Source: LD21 sp963715785
Lineage (GTDB): Bacteria > Bacteroidota > Bacteroidia > Bacteroidales > VadinHA17
Direction of reading: 5' to 3'
DNA length: 64,000 nucleotides
NCBI GenBank assembly: GCA_963715785.1
Contig: OY970276.1
Location: 868,001-932,000, forward strand
This document shows positions 37,967 through 49,673 of the stretch, one piece after another. Each line of letters begins with the position of its first letter. The first letter of the stretch is position 1. Under the pieces are notes generated by a model. The model saw nothing but the letters and a program-made list of their open reading frames with translations. It made no database searches and was not told the DNA's origin. The translations under genes were made by a program, and so were the position numbers.

Positions 37967-38324
37967 GAAACCAGAATTTTATTTACATTCATTTCAGTCT
38001 GCACTTGCTCAAAGAAACCAAAAATACTATTAGTTACGCATTACTCTATTAGATTCCACACCGATTTCAGAAATATATAAGGTGCAGTACTTGTATGTAC
38101 AAGTTCAGCATTCAATAACCATGCTAAACTTGCTCCAAATATTGTCATTGCTTTCAATTATTACGGAATTTTATTAAGTTTATAACTTATCTTTAAGGCA
38201 TCTGGTCCTGAATTAAAATTTACAAGGGTTTATTTTATACCTTTCATAACTCAAAAAACTTCTGTAAATAAAAATAAACCGGTCAAAAAGCTTTTCAGGT
38301 TATAAAAATTTGTTATTTCGGGTC
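37967..38324. other. Divergent intergenic region, 358 bp
   Basis: AT-rich spacer between the leftward DUF4249 operon and the rightward receptor genes. It should hold two divergent promoters, but I found no clean TTG/TAnnTTTG pair on either strand. No small gene or strong hairpin was seen. Confidence 0.4.
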
Positions 38325-39138
38325 ATGAAATTACATCATTTTGCCATTAAGTTGAATTATCTGTCACTACTTTTATTATTGCCCTTTACCTTCCCTTGCC
38401 TGGGACAGAGTGGCAATTCTCTAAATACTAATTCATTAAATAATCCCCGCAAAACGGATCCCGCTTCGCTGATTAACAATCAGATTGATTATATCCGAAA
38501 CTCGTATTCGGAAAAGATCGTAGCGCCAAAGGAACTTATAAACGGAAAGGAATATGAATCTTACTATAACCGCAGCACCTCAAAACCTCTTCTTTTCCCA
38601 AAGAAAAAACGTACCGCTGTCCTTCTGACCACATCGAGAAAGTATACCAATCTGACCCTGGAATATGATTCATTCCTCGATGAAGTCATCTATACGGATA
38701 CCAGCAGGACATTCAACTACACTTTTCCTAAAATTGCGCTGAATAATAATATTATTGACGGGTTCACCCTGTATTTTGAGGATGACAGTATGAACTTTAA
38801 ATATCTGAGGACACTTCAGGGCCCTGAAGCAAAACCTTAAGGAGGGATTTTATGAAATTGCGTACGAGGGAAAAAGCAGATATATCATTAAACATACATC
38901 CTCATTTTATGTAAAGGACGGGTTGAATGAATACAAATATTCTCCTGAAAATTACGTTAGTACAGGCGGAGCATTCTCTGAGGTATCAGGAAAAGGAAGC
39001 CTTTTGAAATTATTCGGTGATAAATCTTCTGAGGTAAAGAAATTTATTCATACTTCAAGGATAAGAATCAGACAGGCCGGCAAAAATGAATTTATCAGCA
39101 TTCTGAAGTACTATGATTCTCTCACTAATGCTCAATGA
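38325..39138 (+). CDS. Exported protein coupled to the TonB receptor (frameshifted)
   Basis: About 270 residues after one break near 38825. A signal peptide (LNYLSLLLLLPFTFPCLGQ) is followed by an all-soluble domain with SLINNQIDYIRNSYSEKIV, KELINGKEYESYYNRS and SRYIIKHTSSFYVKDGL. ATG 38325 is preferred to an in-frame TTG 15 bases upstream. Its stop overlaps the receptor start (ATGA), so translation is coupled. I do not recognise the family; the pairing suggests a surface or periplasmic partner of the receptor. Confidence 0.6.
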
Positions 39139-41934
39139 AAATCGGGATGAAAAAATTACTTTATATAATACTCCTCCTCGCACTGGCAATCAAAGCAGAA
39201 TCTCAGGATAACCGCCTCTCTCTTCAGTTTCAAAGAATTCTGTTCAAAGATCTTGCTGACACAATCGAAAAAACAATTCCCGTAAAAATCTATTACTCAA
39301 ACAAATGGGTGGATAGCCTGTATCTGAATGTCAGGTCTGTTAATGAATCATTAAACGCTTTGTTTGATAAGTCAATATCCAAAGACGGTCTGTCATTTAT
39401 CATAACAGATGATAATAAGATCATACTCTCGAAAGGATATACGATAAAAACCAATTTTAAAAAGGAATATCTTGAATATCTTGAAAAAAACCTGACCAAA
39501 AACGATACAACACATTATACCAGCTCTGCTCCGAAAAAAGCCGGAAGATGCATTAATAAATGATGAGTACAAGATCTTCAAGATAGGCAACCCTTCAGGT
39601 CAGAGTACTGACGGAAAGGCTATGCTTTCAGGGACCATCACCAATCCGTCAACCGGGGAAGCACTTGCCGGCGTGGTCGTATATGTCGAGAAACTTAAGG
39701 TTGGCGCTGTAACAAATAGTGTCGGATACTATTCTATCGAGTTGCCAAAAGGGCAGTACCAGGTTGAATACAGAATGGTAGGCATGCGTCAGACAATCAG
39801 AAATATTATCATATATTCCGACGGAAATCTGAATGTCAGCCTGTACGAAAATACAAATCAGCTGAATGAGGTTATTGTATCCGCCAACAGGGAAAACCAG
39901 GTCAGGAATGCAAGAATGGGCATAGAAAAAATAAATATTAAAATGCTGAAGCAAATACCGATGGGAATGGGTGAAGTTGATCTTATTCAAAAGTTCGCTT
40001 CTGCTGCCCGGAGTACAATCGGTCAGCGAAGCTTCCAGCGGTTATAATATCCGCGGAGGAAGTGCAGATCAGAACCTTATACTCCTGAACAGCGCTCCAA
40101 TTATTAATCCTTCGCATTTCTTCGGTTTCTTCTCTGCATTTAATTCTGATATGATTGATGATGTTACTCTGTATAAAAGCGGAATTCCCGCCAAGTATGG
40201 TGGAAGAGTGTCATCGGTTATGGATATTGATCTTAAGGAAGGAAGTAAAGAAAAATTTAATGTAAGCGGAGGAATCAGTCCTCTTGACCGGCAGACTGAT
40301 GATCGAAGGGCCTATCATAAAAAAGAAAGCATCATTTATTATCAGCTCGAGGACAACCTATTCCGATTGGATACTCAAACAACTTAAAGAACATACAGTT
40401 ACAAAAAAGCAGCGCAAGCTTCTATGATGTACTGGGTCTCCTGACCTTTGATCCCAACGACAAAAACTCATTTTCACTTTCAGGCTATTTAAGCAATGAT
40501 AATTTTGATCTCTATAAAGAAAGCATCATCAACTATAAAAATAGCGCGGCTACTTTAAAATGGCGGCATGTTTACAACCCGAGGCTCAGTTCCCAGTTTT
40601 CTGCAATAATCAGTAATTATGAGTACCAGGATAATTCGACACAGGATTCAACATCTTACTATTCATTATTTTACAAATTAGAGCAACAGATTTTCAGGGC
40701 TGATTTCACGTACAGAGCGGCAGATAAACATAAGATTGACTTTGGTCTTGATGCAACAAATTATTTCCTTTACCCCGGGACACAAAAGCCTGTTGGAATT
40801 TACTCAGATATAATTCCGAGTGAGCTGGAAACTGAGAAAGCCCTTGAACCATCCCTTTATTTAAGCGATGAATATGATGTCACTCCAAGGATCCTTCTTT
40901 CAGGCGGGCTGAGGTTCACCATGTTCACGACTTTCGGACCGAAAACTCAGTATAATTATAATCCCGACTCACCCCGGAACATCGATAATATTGTTGACAC
41001 TGTACATTTTGCAGCAGGAAAGATCATTCAGAAGTATCCGGGTCTTGAATTCAGATTCTCATCAAGGTTTGTCATAAATCCTGACCTGTCTGTAAAGGCA
41101 GGATACCAGAGAAATTACCAGTACCTTAACATGATCTCCAATACTACTTCCATGACGCCTACTGATATCTGGAAGCTTAGTGACAAATATATAAAGCCTC
41201 AGAGGGGTGATCAGTTTTCTGTTGGGATTTATAAGAATATAAACAGTAATGCTCTTGAAATATCGATGGAAGCTTACTATAAGATATTGAATAATATTCT
41301 GGATTATAAGGGAGGCGCAGAACTGCTGATGAACGATCATCTGGAAACTGATATTCTAAATGGCAACGGGAAAGCTTATGGAGCAGAATTCATGATAAAA
41401 AAACAACTTGGTATGTTTACAGGCTGGATAAGTTATACATACTCAAGGGTTTTATTAAAGGTCAATGGAAAGTTTGAGGAAGAGAAGGTGAACGGAGGAA
41501 ATTATTTCCCGGCTAATTATGATAAACCAAACGACCTGAAAATCGTTGCTAATGCGAAATTTTTCAGGAGACTGAATTTTACATCTAACCTTGTCTATAA
41601 TACCGGAAGGCCAATAACCTATCCTGTTGCTTATTATGACTTCCTGAATGTTAACAGGGTATTCTATTCTGACAGAAACGAGTTCCGCATTCCCGATTAT
41701 CTTAGACTCGATCTGGCAGCTACAATAAATGGCAACCTAAAGGCGAAAAAGCTGAACCACTCTTCTATGACTTTTACTGTTTATAATGTTTTGGGAAGAA
41801 AAAATCCTTATTCGATCTTCTTTAAAACAGAGAATGGAGCCGTACAAGGCTATCAGATGTCAATCTTCGGTCAACCGATTTTTATGCTGACATACAATTT
41901 CAGAATACTGGGAAATGCATCAACTGATTTTTAG
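39135..41934 (+). CDS. TonB-dependent receptor (frameshifted)
   Basis: About 930 residues. Order of parts: signal peptide, a divergent STN-like domain (FQRILFKDLADTIEKTIPVKIYYSNKW), a carboxypeptidase-like domain (LSGTITNPSTGEALAGVVVYVE), a TonB plug (SEASSGYNIRGGSADQNLILLNSAPIINPSHFFGFFSAFNSDMID), then a beta-barrel to the C-terminal strand LTYNFRILGN. Breaks lie near 39530, 40010 and 40290-40380. It is an outer-membrane importer driven by TonB; the substrate is unknown. It ends 3 bases before a convergent GNAT gene. The DUF4249 operon next door probably supplies accessory lipoproteins. Confidence 0.85.
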
Positions 41935-41937
41935 ATT

Positions 41938-42432
41938 CTACAGATCCTTAAGCATCCAGATATTACAGCCGAAATGACCCGAATTACCCAGCGGCCCCTG
42001 GATAAATTTAAAATCAGCCTTCTCATATAAGCTTATAGCCCTGCTTAATTCCGGAAGCGATTCAAGGTATAACTGCCTGTACCCCATCGCCCTTGCCGAA
42101 TCAAAAGTTTTTTCCATCAGCATCCGGCCTACCCCCTTCCCTCTTTGTGAAGCTGACAGATATAACTTTACCAGTTCGGCGCAGCCGTCAGGCAAACCAG
42201 GAGTAGGATAAACACCACAACCTCCGATAATAACATTATCTTCTTCGGCAATCCAGTATTCCGAACCGGCAGTTTTGAAGAGTTCATATAGATGATCGGT
42301 GGTGGGGTCAAAATAAACTGTACCGGGCCGATGAATCTTAAATTCCCTGAAGACAGCCCGTATGAGCTCTGCAATCTCCTTATTGTCTTTTTCTTCTAAT
42401 GGTCTGAAAGTTATTATCATATTCTCCTTCAT
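41938..42432 (-). CDS. GNAT-family N-acetyltransferase
   Basis: About 164 residues. The acetyl-CoA loop is seen as VKLYLSASQRGKGVGRMLMEKTFDSARAMGY, typical of GNAT motif A, and the C-terminal SLYEKADFKFIQGPLG is motif B. ATG 42432 or 42420 are both possible starts; an AAGGAG precedes the latter by 3 bases. The substrate is unknown. Confidence 0.8.
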   Translation of the reverse strand: MKENMIITFRPLEEKDNKEIAELIRAVFREFKIHRPGTVYFDPTTDHLYELFKTAGSEYWIAEEDNVIIGGCGVYPTPGLPDGCAELVKLYLSASQRGKGVGRMLMEKTFDSARAMGYRQLYLESLPELSRAISLYEKADFKFIQGPLGNSGHFGCNIWMLKDL

Positions 42433-42480
42433 GATTAGCACAAATGCTTCAACTTTGCGTGCTTTTCGGTTAAAAAAAAA

Positions 42481-45093
42481 TCAGAGTGAAAACCAGTAAT
42501 TCAGTTTAATCAGAAATATATTATTCGGGAATATACTTTTCAGCTGCTTATATGATTGAGTCAATGAAGCATGTGAATCAGTTGTGTTACCCGACCTTTC
42601 TGAAGACCATACCAGGTATATGAATGATCCAAGCCTGTATTCCCATTTTGCAACCAGATTGGACCGGAATTCATGAAAATTAAAATCAGGATTGGTACTC
42701 AACTGATCAGTAAAATCATCAAACCTGTTTTCGAAAAGCTTTGCCTTCGGATCGGTAATATACTTTAACTGCGAATAGCTCCCCCTTGATATGAACGGGC
42801 TTCCATAATACTGGATAGAAAACTCAGGTGTAAGATTCAGGTCTACTCTGAAAGTAAGTCCAAGTGTAGTCTGATTTATTGTTCCAAGAATATATCTGTT
42901 CAGAGGCGAAACATCGAGCGTTGTAACATATTGTAAATTGTCATGGTTATTTATATAATTTACTGTTACACCAAATTTCAGGTTATTAATCGGACGATAT
43001 GTTATGCCCGGTTCGAGCTGATAAATTACAGCCGAATTATACCCCCGGTATTCATAACTATATCCTATATTACCTGTAAATTTCTTTGAAGGATCGGTAT
43101 TCACACTGCCGAAAGTCGTAATAGCATATGGCATTAACATGTCATATCCTCCCCTCAATATTTTAGTATCAAGTGCACTGGAATGATAGATAAGATTTGT
43201 TGAAAAGCCCCATTGATTTCTGAAGCTCGACAAGAAAGCAAGATGAGCGCCTGATCCAAGGTATTGGCCATTAAAGTTCCATGTGTTGAATTGTTCCAGG
43301 TTAATACTGTATGTCAGGAATATTTTTGCAGGTTGTGTTATCTGGTAGGATACTTCGTTTTCCTGGTTGATCTCATCAGCAGTGTTCATGTAACCAAGGT
43401 CATTTAATTCCAGCCCGGGAGAAAGCCAGGTAACTCCTGTTGAATATTTCCATAATCCTTTTGCCCCTTTTCCTATCATAAGCTTTCCGCCCCAGCCATT
43501 CAGGTGAGTGGCTGTTGTATCGTACTTCAGATATGTAGCACCGGGCCGCTGGTAATAACGGGCTGAGGATTGTTCCAGGAGAGCAATTGCCTGTTTACTG
43601 CCATTAATATAGCTTCCGATAAGCCTTGCATCAACATAATACTCTTTATCCTTCCAGTGATGTAATAAGTCGAGTCCTCCCGTATATGCATCTGTACTCA
43701 AAGTTGAAAGGTTATTGTCTTCGATTACCCGGTTTGTTGAGGTTACCATACCACCTACAACTGTATTCCCGGCATTGTACCCTTTCTGAACACGGGCGAC
43801 AGTGTAGCTTGTAAGCGGTTCAATTTTTACACTTGATCTGTTGCCATCTTTATCACTAAGGCTTGCAAATTCATTTGCTGTCACACTCTGTATCAACCCT
43901 ACGGAAAGACCTTTTGAGGTCGTACCACTGAATTTGACAGCACTCAGAATTGAGGTTTTATCAGGAGAACTTACAAAAAGATTGTCGTTCGGAGAGACCG
44001 GACGTGAGGGAGCGTGTCCAATCCGCCTTGAATAAAACAGACTCTGGTCGCCAAATTTATAATCGAAAATAGTTAATCCTTCAAGAAAAAATGGCCTCTT
44101 CTCCTCATAAAATGTCTCAAATGCCGTAAGGTTCATTACCGAAGGATCAGACTCTACCTGTCCGAAATCAGGATTTACAGTAAGGTCGATAGTGAAGTTG
44201 CTCGAAATACCAATTTTGGCATCAAGCCCGGCATTCCCTCCCCAAACTCTTCCTTTATCGGCAAAGGGATTACCCGGCTCTTTTTTCATTGTTTTCAGAT
44301 CCCCGAGTGTATATGGCATTATTTCAAGCCTTCGTGATTTCTTCAGCCCTGTGATTCCGTGTATTTCTCCGAAATTATAAAGCATTCCGGGACCGGTCTT
44401 GCTTTGTATCTCCCAGTCGCTTTCTTCCTGAAGCCTTGAGATCCAGCGCCAGACATGCATTCCCCAGACCTGTTCATTTTTACCACTATAACGCAATTGA
44501 CTGAGAGGGATCTCCTCCTCGGCCACCCAGGCTGAATCTTCAATTCCTGCTTTTTCCTTCCAGACAGGGTTCCAGTTTAAATCCCAGTTATCGGGGTTAA
44601 ATAAGACCAGATCGATCTTTTGTCCCCATGCTGTCAGTGTGAACTCAAACCCGGTCCTGTAGTCATGATAGCTATCAAAATTCACTCCAACCATTTCTCC
44701 GGCAAACTCATCACGGACCCCAGCCTGTCTGAGGATTTTATGAGGCTCACCATCATAGCAACGAAATGCGACATAAATATTCTTGTCATCATACTGAATA
44801 TTAAACTCAGTCGGATATGTAGGTTTTGCTCCTTCCTTAGGGATCCACTGCCTGAAATTGCCAGCCCAGGTACCTTTTGTCCAGCACTCGTCATCAAGCT
44901 TTCCATCTATAACCGGCTTTGGCGTAACAAGTCTTGAAGTTGTATACACAGGCTGTTTTGGTGAGGCTGACGGTACAGTGTCATTCAGATCCATGCTTCT
45001 GAAATCAGCAGCAGAAACATAATCTTCGTTTATTAAAAAACAAACTAAAATAGAAATAAAAAAGAAGCATAGGTCAGGTTTTTTCCTTCTCAT
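42481..45093 (-). CDS. DUF5916 outer-membrane protein with CBM9-like domain
   Basis: 870 residues, intact. A signal-like N-terminus precedes a CBM9-like sugar-binding fold at ~50-240 (PVIDGKLDDECWTKGTWAGNFRQWIPKEGAKPTYPTEFNIQYDDKNIYVAFRCYD). The DUF5916 body follows (IDLTVNPDFGQVESDPSVMNLTAFETFYEEKRPFFLEG), then many amphipathic beta strands suggesting a barrel. The function is unknown. It is divergent from the alpha-galactosidase and may be linked to glycan use. Confidence 0.85.
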   Translation of the reverse strand: MRRKKPDLCFFFISILVCFLINEDYVSAADFRSMDLNDTVPSASPKQPVYTTSRLVTPKPVIDGKLDDECWTKGTWAGNFRQWIPKEGAKPTYPTEFNIQYDDKNIYVAFRCYDGEPHKILRQAGVRDEFAGEMVGVNFDSYHDYRTGFEFTLTAWGQKIDLVLFNPDNWDLNWNPVWKEKAGIEDSAWVAEEEIPLSQLRYSGKNEQVWGMHVWRWISRLQEESDWEIQSKTGPGMLYNFGEIHGITGLKKSRRLEIMPYTLGDLKTMKKEPGNPFADKGRVWGGNAGLDAKIGISSNFTIDLTVNPDFGQVESDPSVMNLTAFETFYEEKRPFFLEGLTIFDYKFGDQSLFYSRRIGHAPSRPVSPNDNLFVSSPDKTSILSAVKFSGTTSKGLSVGLIQSVTANEFASLSDKDGNRSSVKIEPLTSYTVARVQKGYNAGNTVVGGMVTSTNRVIEDNNLSTLSTDAYTGGLDLLHHWKDKEYYVDARLIGSYINGSKQAIALLEQSSARYYQRPGATYLKYDTTATHLNGWGGKLMIGKGAKGLWKYSTGVTWLSPGLELNDLGYMNTADEINQENEVSYQITQPAKIFLTYSINLEQFNTWNFNGQYLGSGAHLAFLSSFRNQWGFSTNLIYHSSALDTKILRGGYDMLMPYAITTFGSVNTDPSKKFTGNIGYSYEYRGYNSAVIYQLEPGITYRPINNLKFGVTVNYINNHDNLQYVTTLDVSPLNRYILGTINQTTLGLTFRVDLNLTPEFSIQYYGSPFISRGSYSQLKYITDPKAKLFENRFDDFTDQLSTNPDFNFHEFRSNLVAKWEYRLGSFIYLVWSSERSGNTTDSHASLTQSYKQLKSIFPNNIFLIKLNYWFSL

Positions 45094-45320
45094 TTGAGAT
45101 TGACTAATTAATTAGGTTAGTATAATTCCCAAAAATAAAAGAATAAGTAATAAATAGTTATGTTTTAAAAACTATTGGCTCAAAATATTTACAAATAGCC
45201 CTCAGGTGAAAAACGAGGTACAAGGTAATTTATTCTGAATTTAGTTTTTTAACACAAATCAATCTATATATTTTCTAATATTGGAAAACTTTTTATTTAA
45301 ACTCTTAAAGCTCTTATGCT

Positions 45321-47523
45321 ATGAAGAAGTTGCTCTTATTTTTCGTTTTACTTTTTTCGGTTTTTTTTGCTTCTTACGGACAAGACCAGGCCGGGAGAGT
45401 GTCGTCTCAGCCATTGTTATCCACTGATGTCATAATACCTGTAAGCACGAAAAACACCGATCTTATCTACAAAGTAAATAAAAAAGACGGAAGGCTGTAC
45501 CAGGCTTATTTCGGCATGAAGCTCGGGAATATTGCGGATCTGAAACAAATGCAGGAGCCTGACCACCTTGCATACGCAACTTTTGGCACAGACAATCTTT
45601 TCGAACCTGCTGTCAGAATGACTCATAGTGATGGAAATCCATCCCTTGAGTTAGAATATGTCAGTCATAACATTGAAAAAACAAGTGCCAATGTAACAAC
45701 TACCAGTATCCTGCTGAAGGATCCTCAATATCCCGTTGAAGTTACGCTCCATATTAAATCATATACGGCAGAAGATGTGATTGAGCAGTGGGTCGAGATT
45801 GTACAAAATGAGGCTAAGCCTGTGACAATTTTTAACTATGCCTCATCAATGCTGAATTTTGATGCAAATAAATACTGGCTTACCCAATTTCATGGCGACT
45901 GGGCCGAGGAGATGAAAATGCAGGAAAATGAGCTTACAAGCGGAATAAAGATCCTGGACAGCAAATTAGGCACACGGGCACATATGTACCAGACACCTGT
46001 TTTCTTTCTTTCCTTAAATGAGAAATCCGATGAAAACACCGGGGAACTGATAGCCGGTACCCTTGGCTGGTCTGGTAATTTTCAGTTTGTTTTTGAAGTT
46101 GACGAGAAAGGTTCACTGCGCATAATATCTGGCATCAACCCATTCGCATCCGAATATTCACTTAAGCCGGGTGAAAATATTTAAGACTCCTTCATTCATT
46201 TTTACCTATTCTGATCACGGCAAGGGACTGGCCAGCCGGAATCTGCACCACTGGGCTGCCAATTACGGGATCCTCGATGGAACCAAACCCAGTCTTACAC
46301 TTCTGAACAACTGGGAAACAACTTATTTTAATTTCAATGAGCCCAAACTTGTCAGTTTACTCGATGATACAAAAAAAATGGGCCTTGATCTGTTCCTTCT
46401 TGATGATGGCTGGTTTGGCAATAAATATCCCAGGAATGACGATCAGTGCAGGACTTGGTGACTGGCAGGAAAATAAGGCTAAGCTTCCTCGATGGATTAG
46501 GATATCTTGTAAAGGAGGCTGATACCAAAGGAGTAAAATTTGGCATATGGATAGAACCTGAAATGGTTAATCCGAAGAGTGAACTCTATGAGACATCATC
46601 CCGACTGGGTTCTGAAATTGCCCAACCGTCCGGAGAATTATTACCGGAATCAGCTGGTTCTTGACCTTACAAACCCCGAAGTTCAGGAATTTGTATACAA
46701 TACAGTCGACGGAATGCTTACGAAAAATCCGGGAATCGGATTTATCAAATGGGATTGTAACAGGATGATGACCAACGCATACTCAGTTTATCTCAAGGAT
46801 AATCAATCACATCTCTATATTGATTATGTAAAAGCCTGTACAGTGTCCTTGAAAGACTCCGGAAGAAATACCCGCATCTGCCTGTAATGCTTGTGTTCCG
46901 GGGGAGGCGGCAGAGTTGATTATGGTGCACTCAGGTATTTTACCGAATTCTGGGCAAGCGATGATACAGATCCGCTGGAAAGAGTATATATTCAGTGGGG
47001 CTATTCTTATTTCTTTCCCTCCTTTGCAGTCTGCAATCATATTACCTCATGGGGGAAACAATCTCTTAAATTCAAAACTGATGTTGCAATGATGGGCAAG
47101 ATGGGTTATGATATCCAGGTAAACGGTCTTACAGATAAGGAATTGAAATTCAGTCAGAATGCTATTGCCAATTATAAAAGGCTCAGTGATGTAATCTGGC
47201 ATGGGGATCTCTTCCGGCTCATATCCCCATATGAAGAAAACAGAGCGGTACTGATGTATGTAAACAGTGCCAGAAACAAGGCAGTGCTGTTTGCATACAC
47301 TCTCAATTCGAGATATAATCAGACATTTAACCGTGTCAGGCTTCAGGGACTTGACCCGGGAAAAACTTATAAGATCCGGGAAATCAATGTTGAAAATGAG
47401 AGTGACAATTCACCTCAATCGGAAAAGGTAAAAAGTTATTCGGGCGACTACCTCATGAAAATTGGCTTGAATATTGGAACTGGTCTGCCTGTTTCAAGCA
47501 ATGTGTACGAGATTACCGAATAA
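45321..47523 (+). CDS. Exported GH36 alpha-galactosidase (frameshifted)
   Basis: About 730 residues joined. A cleavable signal peptide (MKKLLLFFVLLFSVFFASYGQ) places it in the periplasm or outside. GH36 landmarks: LLDDGWFGNKYPRNDD, KFGIWIEPEMVNPKSELYE, GFIKWDCNRMM (Asp nucleophile in KWD) and SDDTDPLERVYIQWG (acid/base Asp). It releases alpha-galactosyl units from raffinose-type or galactomannan glycans. Breaks lie near 46180, 46443, 46490, 46592, 46832 and 46890; most fit single extra bases. The conserved active site suggests a functional gene. Confidence 0.88.
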
Positions 47524-47573
47524 GCCTTTTTTGCCAATTCAGTATAGAGAGGAATTATTAAGGGATGTCTATA

Positions 47574-48899
47574 CTATAGCACTGCCCCCGCAGAAGGTTC
47601 TGAAGCTCGGAGGCCTACGGCTACCTCAGGGATCACCCCCATTTTGACATAAATCGGACGTACAAGAGATTTCAATTCCGGCAGCTTCTTCAGAAATACG
47701 ATGGCACCGATTATTGTTACGGTTCCACCCGCAAGTAGCGTCCCCGGAGTTCCGATCGTCTTTGCCAGAGCCCCTGCGATCAGACTTCCAAAAGGCGCAG
47801 TCCCCATTACTGCCATGGTATAAAAGCTCATCACCCTTCCTCTCTTGTCATCCTCCGTTATTGTCTGCAACACTGTGTTGCTGGCTGCAGTCTGGAGCAT
47901 CATTCCAAGACCTATAAATACCATCAGAACAATTGACAGGGATAATAACTTCGAAAAGGAAAGTATTATAAGTCCGGTCCCGAACAGGATTGCTGACCAG
48001 GGTACAATCCTGCCGAGCTTAAGCACTTTTTCCCTTGAGGCCAGGAATAATGCTCCTAAAAGTGCTCCAAACCCTGCGGCACCCATCATAAAGCCGTATG
48101 CATGTGATCCGCCATGCAGTACTTCATTTACAAAGACAGGCATTAATACGGAATAGGACATACCTGTAAGGCTAACAAGTGCCAGAAGAAAAAGAAGATG
48201 CCTTATCGGAGGAAATCCAAAGGAATAAGTCCATCCCTCCTTTAGCTCTCTCATTATTTCATGCTGCTTCACAATAACCTTTCTAATATGCAGCTTCATC
48301 ATCAACAGCGATGCGATCACGAAGAGGTAACTAATGGCATTAAGAAGAAAACAGATGCCTTCGCTTGTTGAAGCCAGCATTATTCCGGCTACTGAAGGTC
48401 CTATCAGTCTGGCCCCGTTAAACATAAGGGAGTTGAGAGCAATTGCATTGCCCAGATCCTCCTTTCTCTCAACCATCTCTATAACAAAAGATTGCCTGGC
48501 AGGTACATCAAATGCATTTACACAACCAAGAATAATACTTAACACTACAATCTCCCAGACCTGTATTATTCCGGCAAGGCATAGAAAAGCCAGAATAGCA
48601 GCCTGAACCATCGAGATAATCTGCGTTGCCAGAAGAACCCGGTATCTGCTCCAGCGGTCTGTGAGAACACCGGCAACCGGAGAAAGCAGGAAAGTAGGGA
48701 TCTGGCCGGCAAAACCAACAACTCCCAAAAGGAGAGCCGAGCCTGTCATATGATAAACAAGCCATGGCATTGCTATTCGCTGCATCCATGTACCTATAAG
48801 GGAAATACTTTGTCCGCTGAAGAAAAGCTTGTAATTTCTGTATTTGAGTGACCGGAATACGATTTTGAATCGGTCTGTTCTATTTTTGTTATTATTCAC
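47574..48899 (-). CDS. MFS exporter, EntS/DHA3-like
   Basis: 441 residues, intact, with about 12 hydrophobic segments. FRSLKYRNYKLFFSGQSISLIGTWMQRIAMPWLVYHMTGSALLLG and the loop GVLTDRWSRYRVLLATQ are typical of the EntS / macrolide-efflux branch. It is probably a proton-driven exporter of a small molecule; the substrate cannot be inferred. It converges with the alpha-galactosidase gene. Confidence 0.85.
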   Translation of the reverse strand: MNNNKNRTDRFKIVFRSLKYRNYKLFFSGQSISLIGTWMQRIAMPWLVYHMTGSALLLGVVGFAGQIPTFLLSPVAGVLTDRWSRYRVLLATQIISMVQAAILAFLCLAGIIQVWEIVVLSIILGCVNAFDVPARQSFVIEMVERKEDLGNAIALNSLMFNGARLIGPSVAGIMLASTSEGICFLLNAISYLFVIASLLMMKLHIRKVIVKQHEIMRELKEGWTYSFGFPPIRHLLFLLALVSLTGMSYSVLMPVFVNEVLHGGSHAYGFMMGAAGFGALLGALFLASREKVLKLGRIVPWSAILFGTGLIILSFSKLLSLSIVLMVFIGLGMMLQTAASNTVLQTITEDDKRGRVMSFYTMAVMGTAPFGSLIAGALAKTIGTPGTLLAGGTVTIIGAIVFLKKLPELKSLVRPIYVKMGVIPEVAVGLRASEPSAGAVL

Positions 48900-49016
48900 A
48901 ATATGATCTTAACTTAAAGCCGATCCGCAAATTTAATTGCTTTTAAGTTGAAGTTAAGCTGGCAGGCTAAAAACTTTAAAAACTATATAATCTGCGAAAA
49001 AAATTTAATCACTGGT

Positions 49017-49170
49017 TTTTCCGTGTAAATCCGTGTAATCCGTGGTGAAAAAAAAATAAGAACAGATAACAAGGTAAGAACCGTAATCAGTTTTATCCAT
49101 GGAAGAAAAAGAATTAACCACGGGTTTCACCGAGAGCACCGGAAAAGACACGGAGAAAGCACGGAAAAAT
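49017..49170. repeat. CCGTG-type intergenic inverted repeat
   Basis: Three CCGTGTAA/CCGTGGTG-like units at 49020-49048 face complementary CCACGG, ACACGG and GCACGG units at 49117-49170. This forms a long imperfect inverted repeat between the MFS exporter and the next gene. The motif class is common in Bacteroidota spacers. No gene seen here. Confidence 0.5.
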
Positions 49171-49183
49171 GTATTTGCTAGGC

Positions 49184-49627
49184 TCAGATGATACCAGTCA
49201 ACTTTAGTATTAAAATTGTAACAATGGTTACAGATGAAATACCTACCGGTAACCATACGGGAGCTATCCATGGTTTTGGAATAAGAAAAAGTACATCAAT
49301 CGTTGATAATGATGGCGGCCACTTTATAAGAATGTAGAGTGAAAGGTAGTAAAACAGATCCCAGAAAGCGAAGGTCCAAAGAAAGAGCACTCCTCTTTCA
49401 ATCCACGAGTATCCTGTAAGATATGCTATTATAACAAGCATGATAATTGTTGCCGCTTCCCTGGTCATCTCAATCTTTAAATACTTTTCAGGAAATTTAT
49501 TAACAGAAACTTTATTTGATTCTGAATCGGAGATCCCCAGGGCTTTCCTCAGGTAAACCACCACAACCCCTTCAAGATGTGCCATCGCAATTCCGAAAAT
49601 TGCCAGAAGTACCAGTTTTGCAGTCAT
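49184..49627 (-). CDS. Four-helix membrane protein, unknown
   Basis: 147 residues with about four membrane segments. Conserved-looking stretches are EMTREAATIIMLVIIAYLTGYSWIERGVLFLWTFAFWDLFYYLSLYILIKWPPSL and VLFLIPKPWIAPVWLP. Such proteins occur singly in many bacteria, but I know no function. It lies 46 bases after the hydrolase gene on the same strand. Confidence 0.6.
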   Translation of the reverse strand: MTAKLVLLAIFGIAMAHLEGVVVVYLRKALGISDSESNKVSVNKFPEKYLKIEMTREAATIIMLVIIAYLTGYSWIERGVLFLWTFAFWDLFYYLSLYILIKWPPSLSTIDVLFLIPKPWIAPVWLPVGISSVTIVTILILKLTGII

Positions 49628-49673
49628 AGCCTTACCTCCTAATAATTATTTTATACCGAAATAATTTTCCCGC

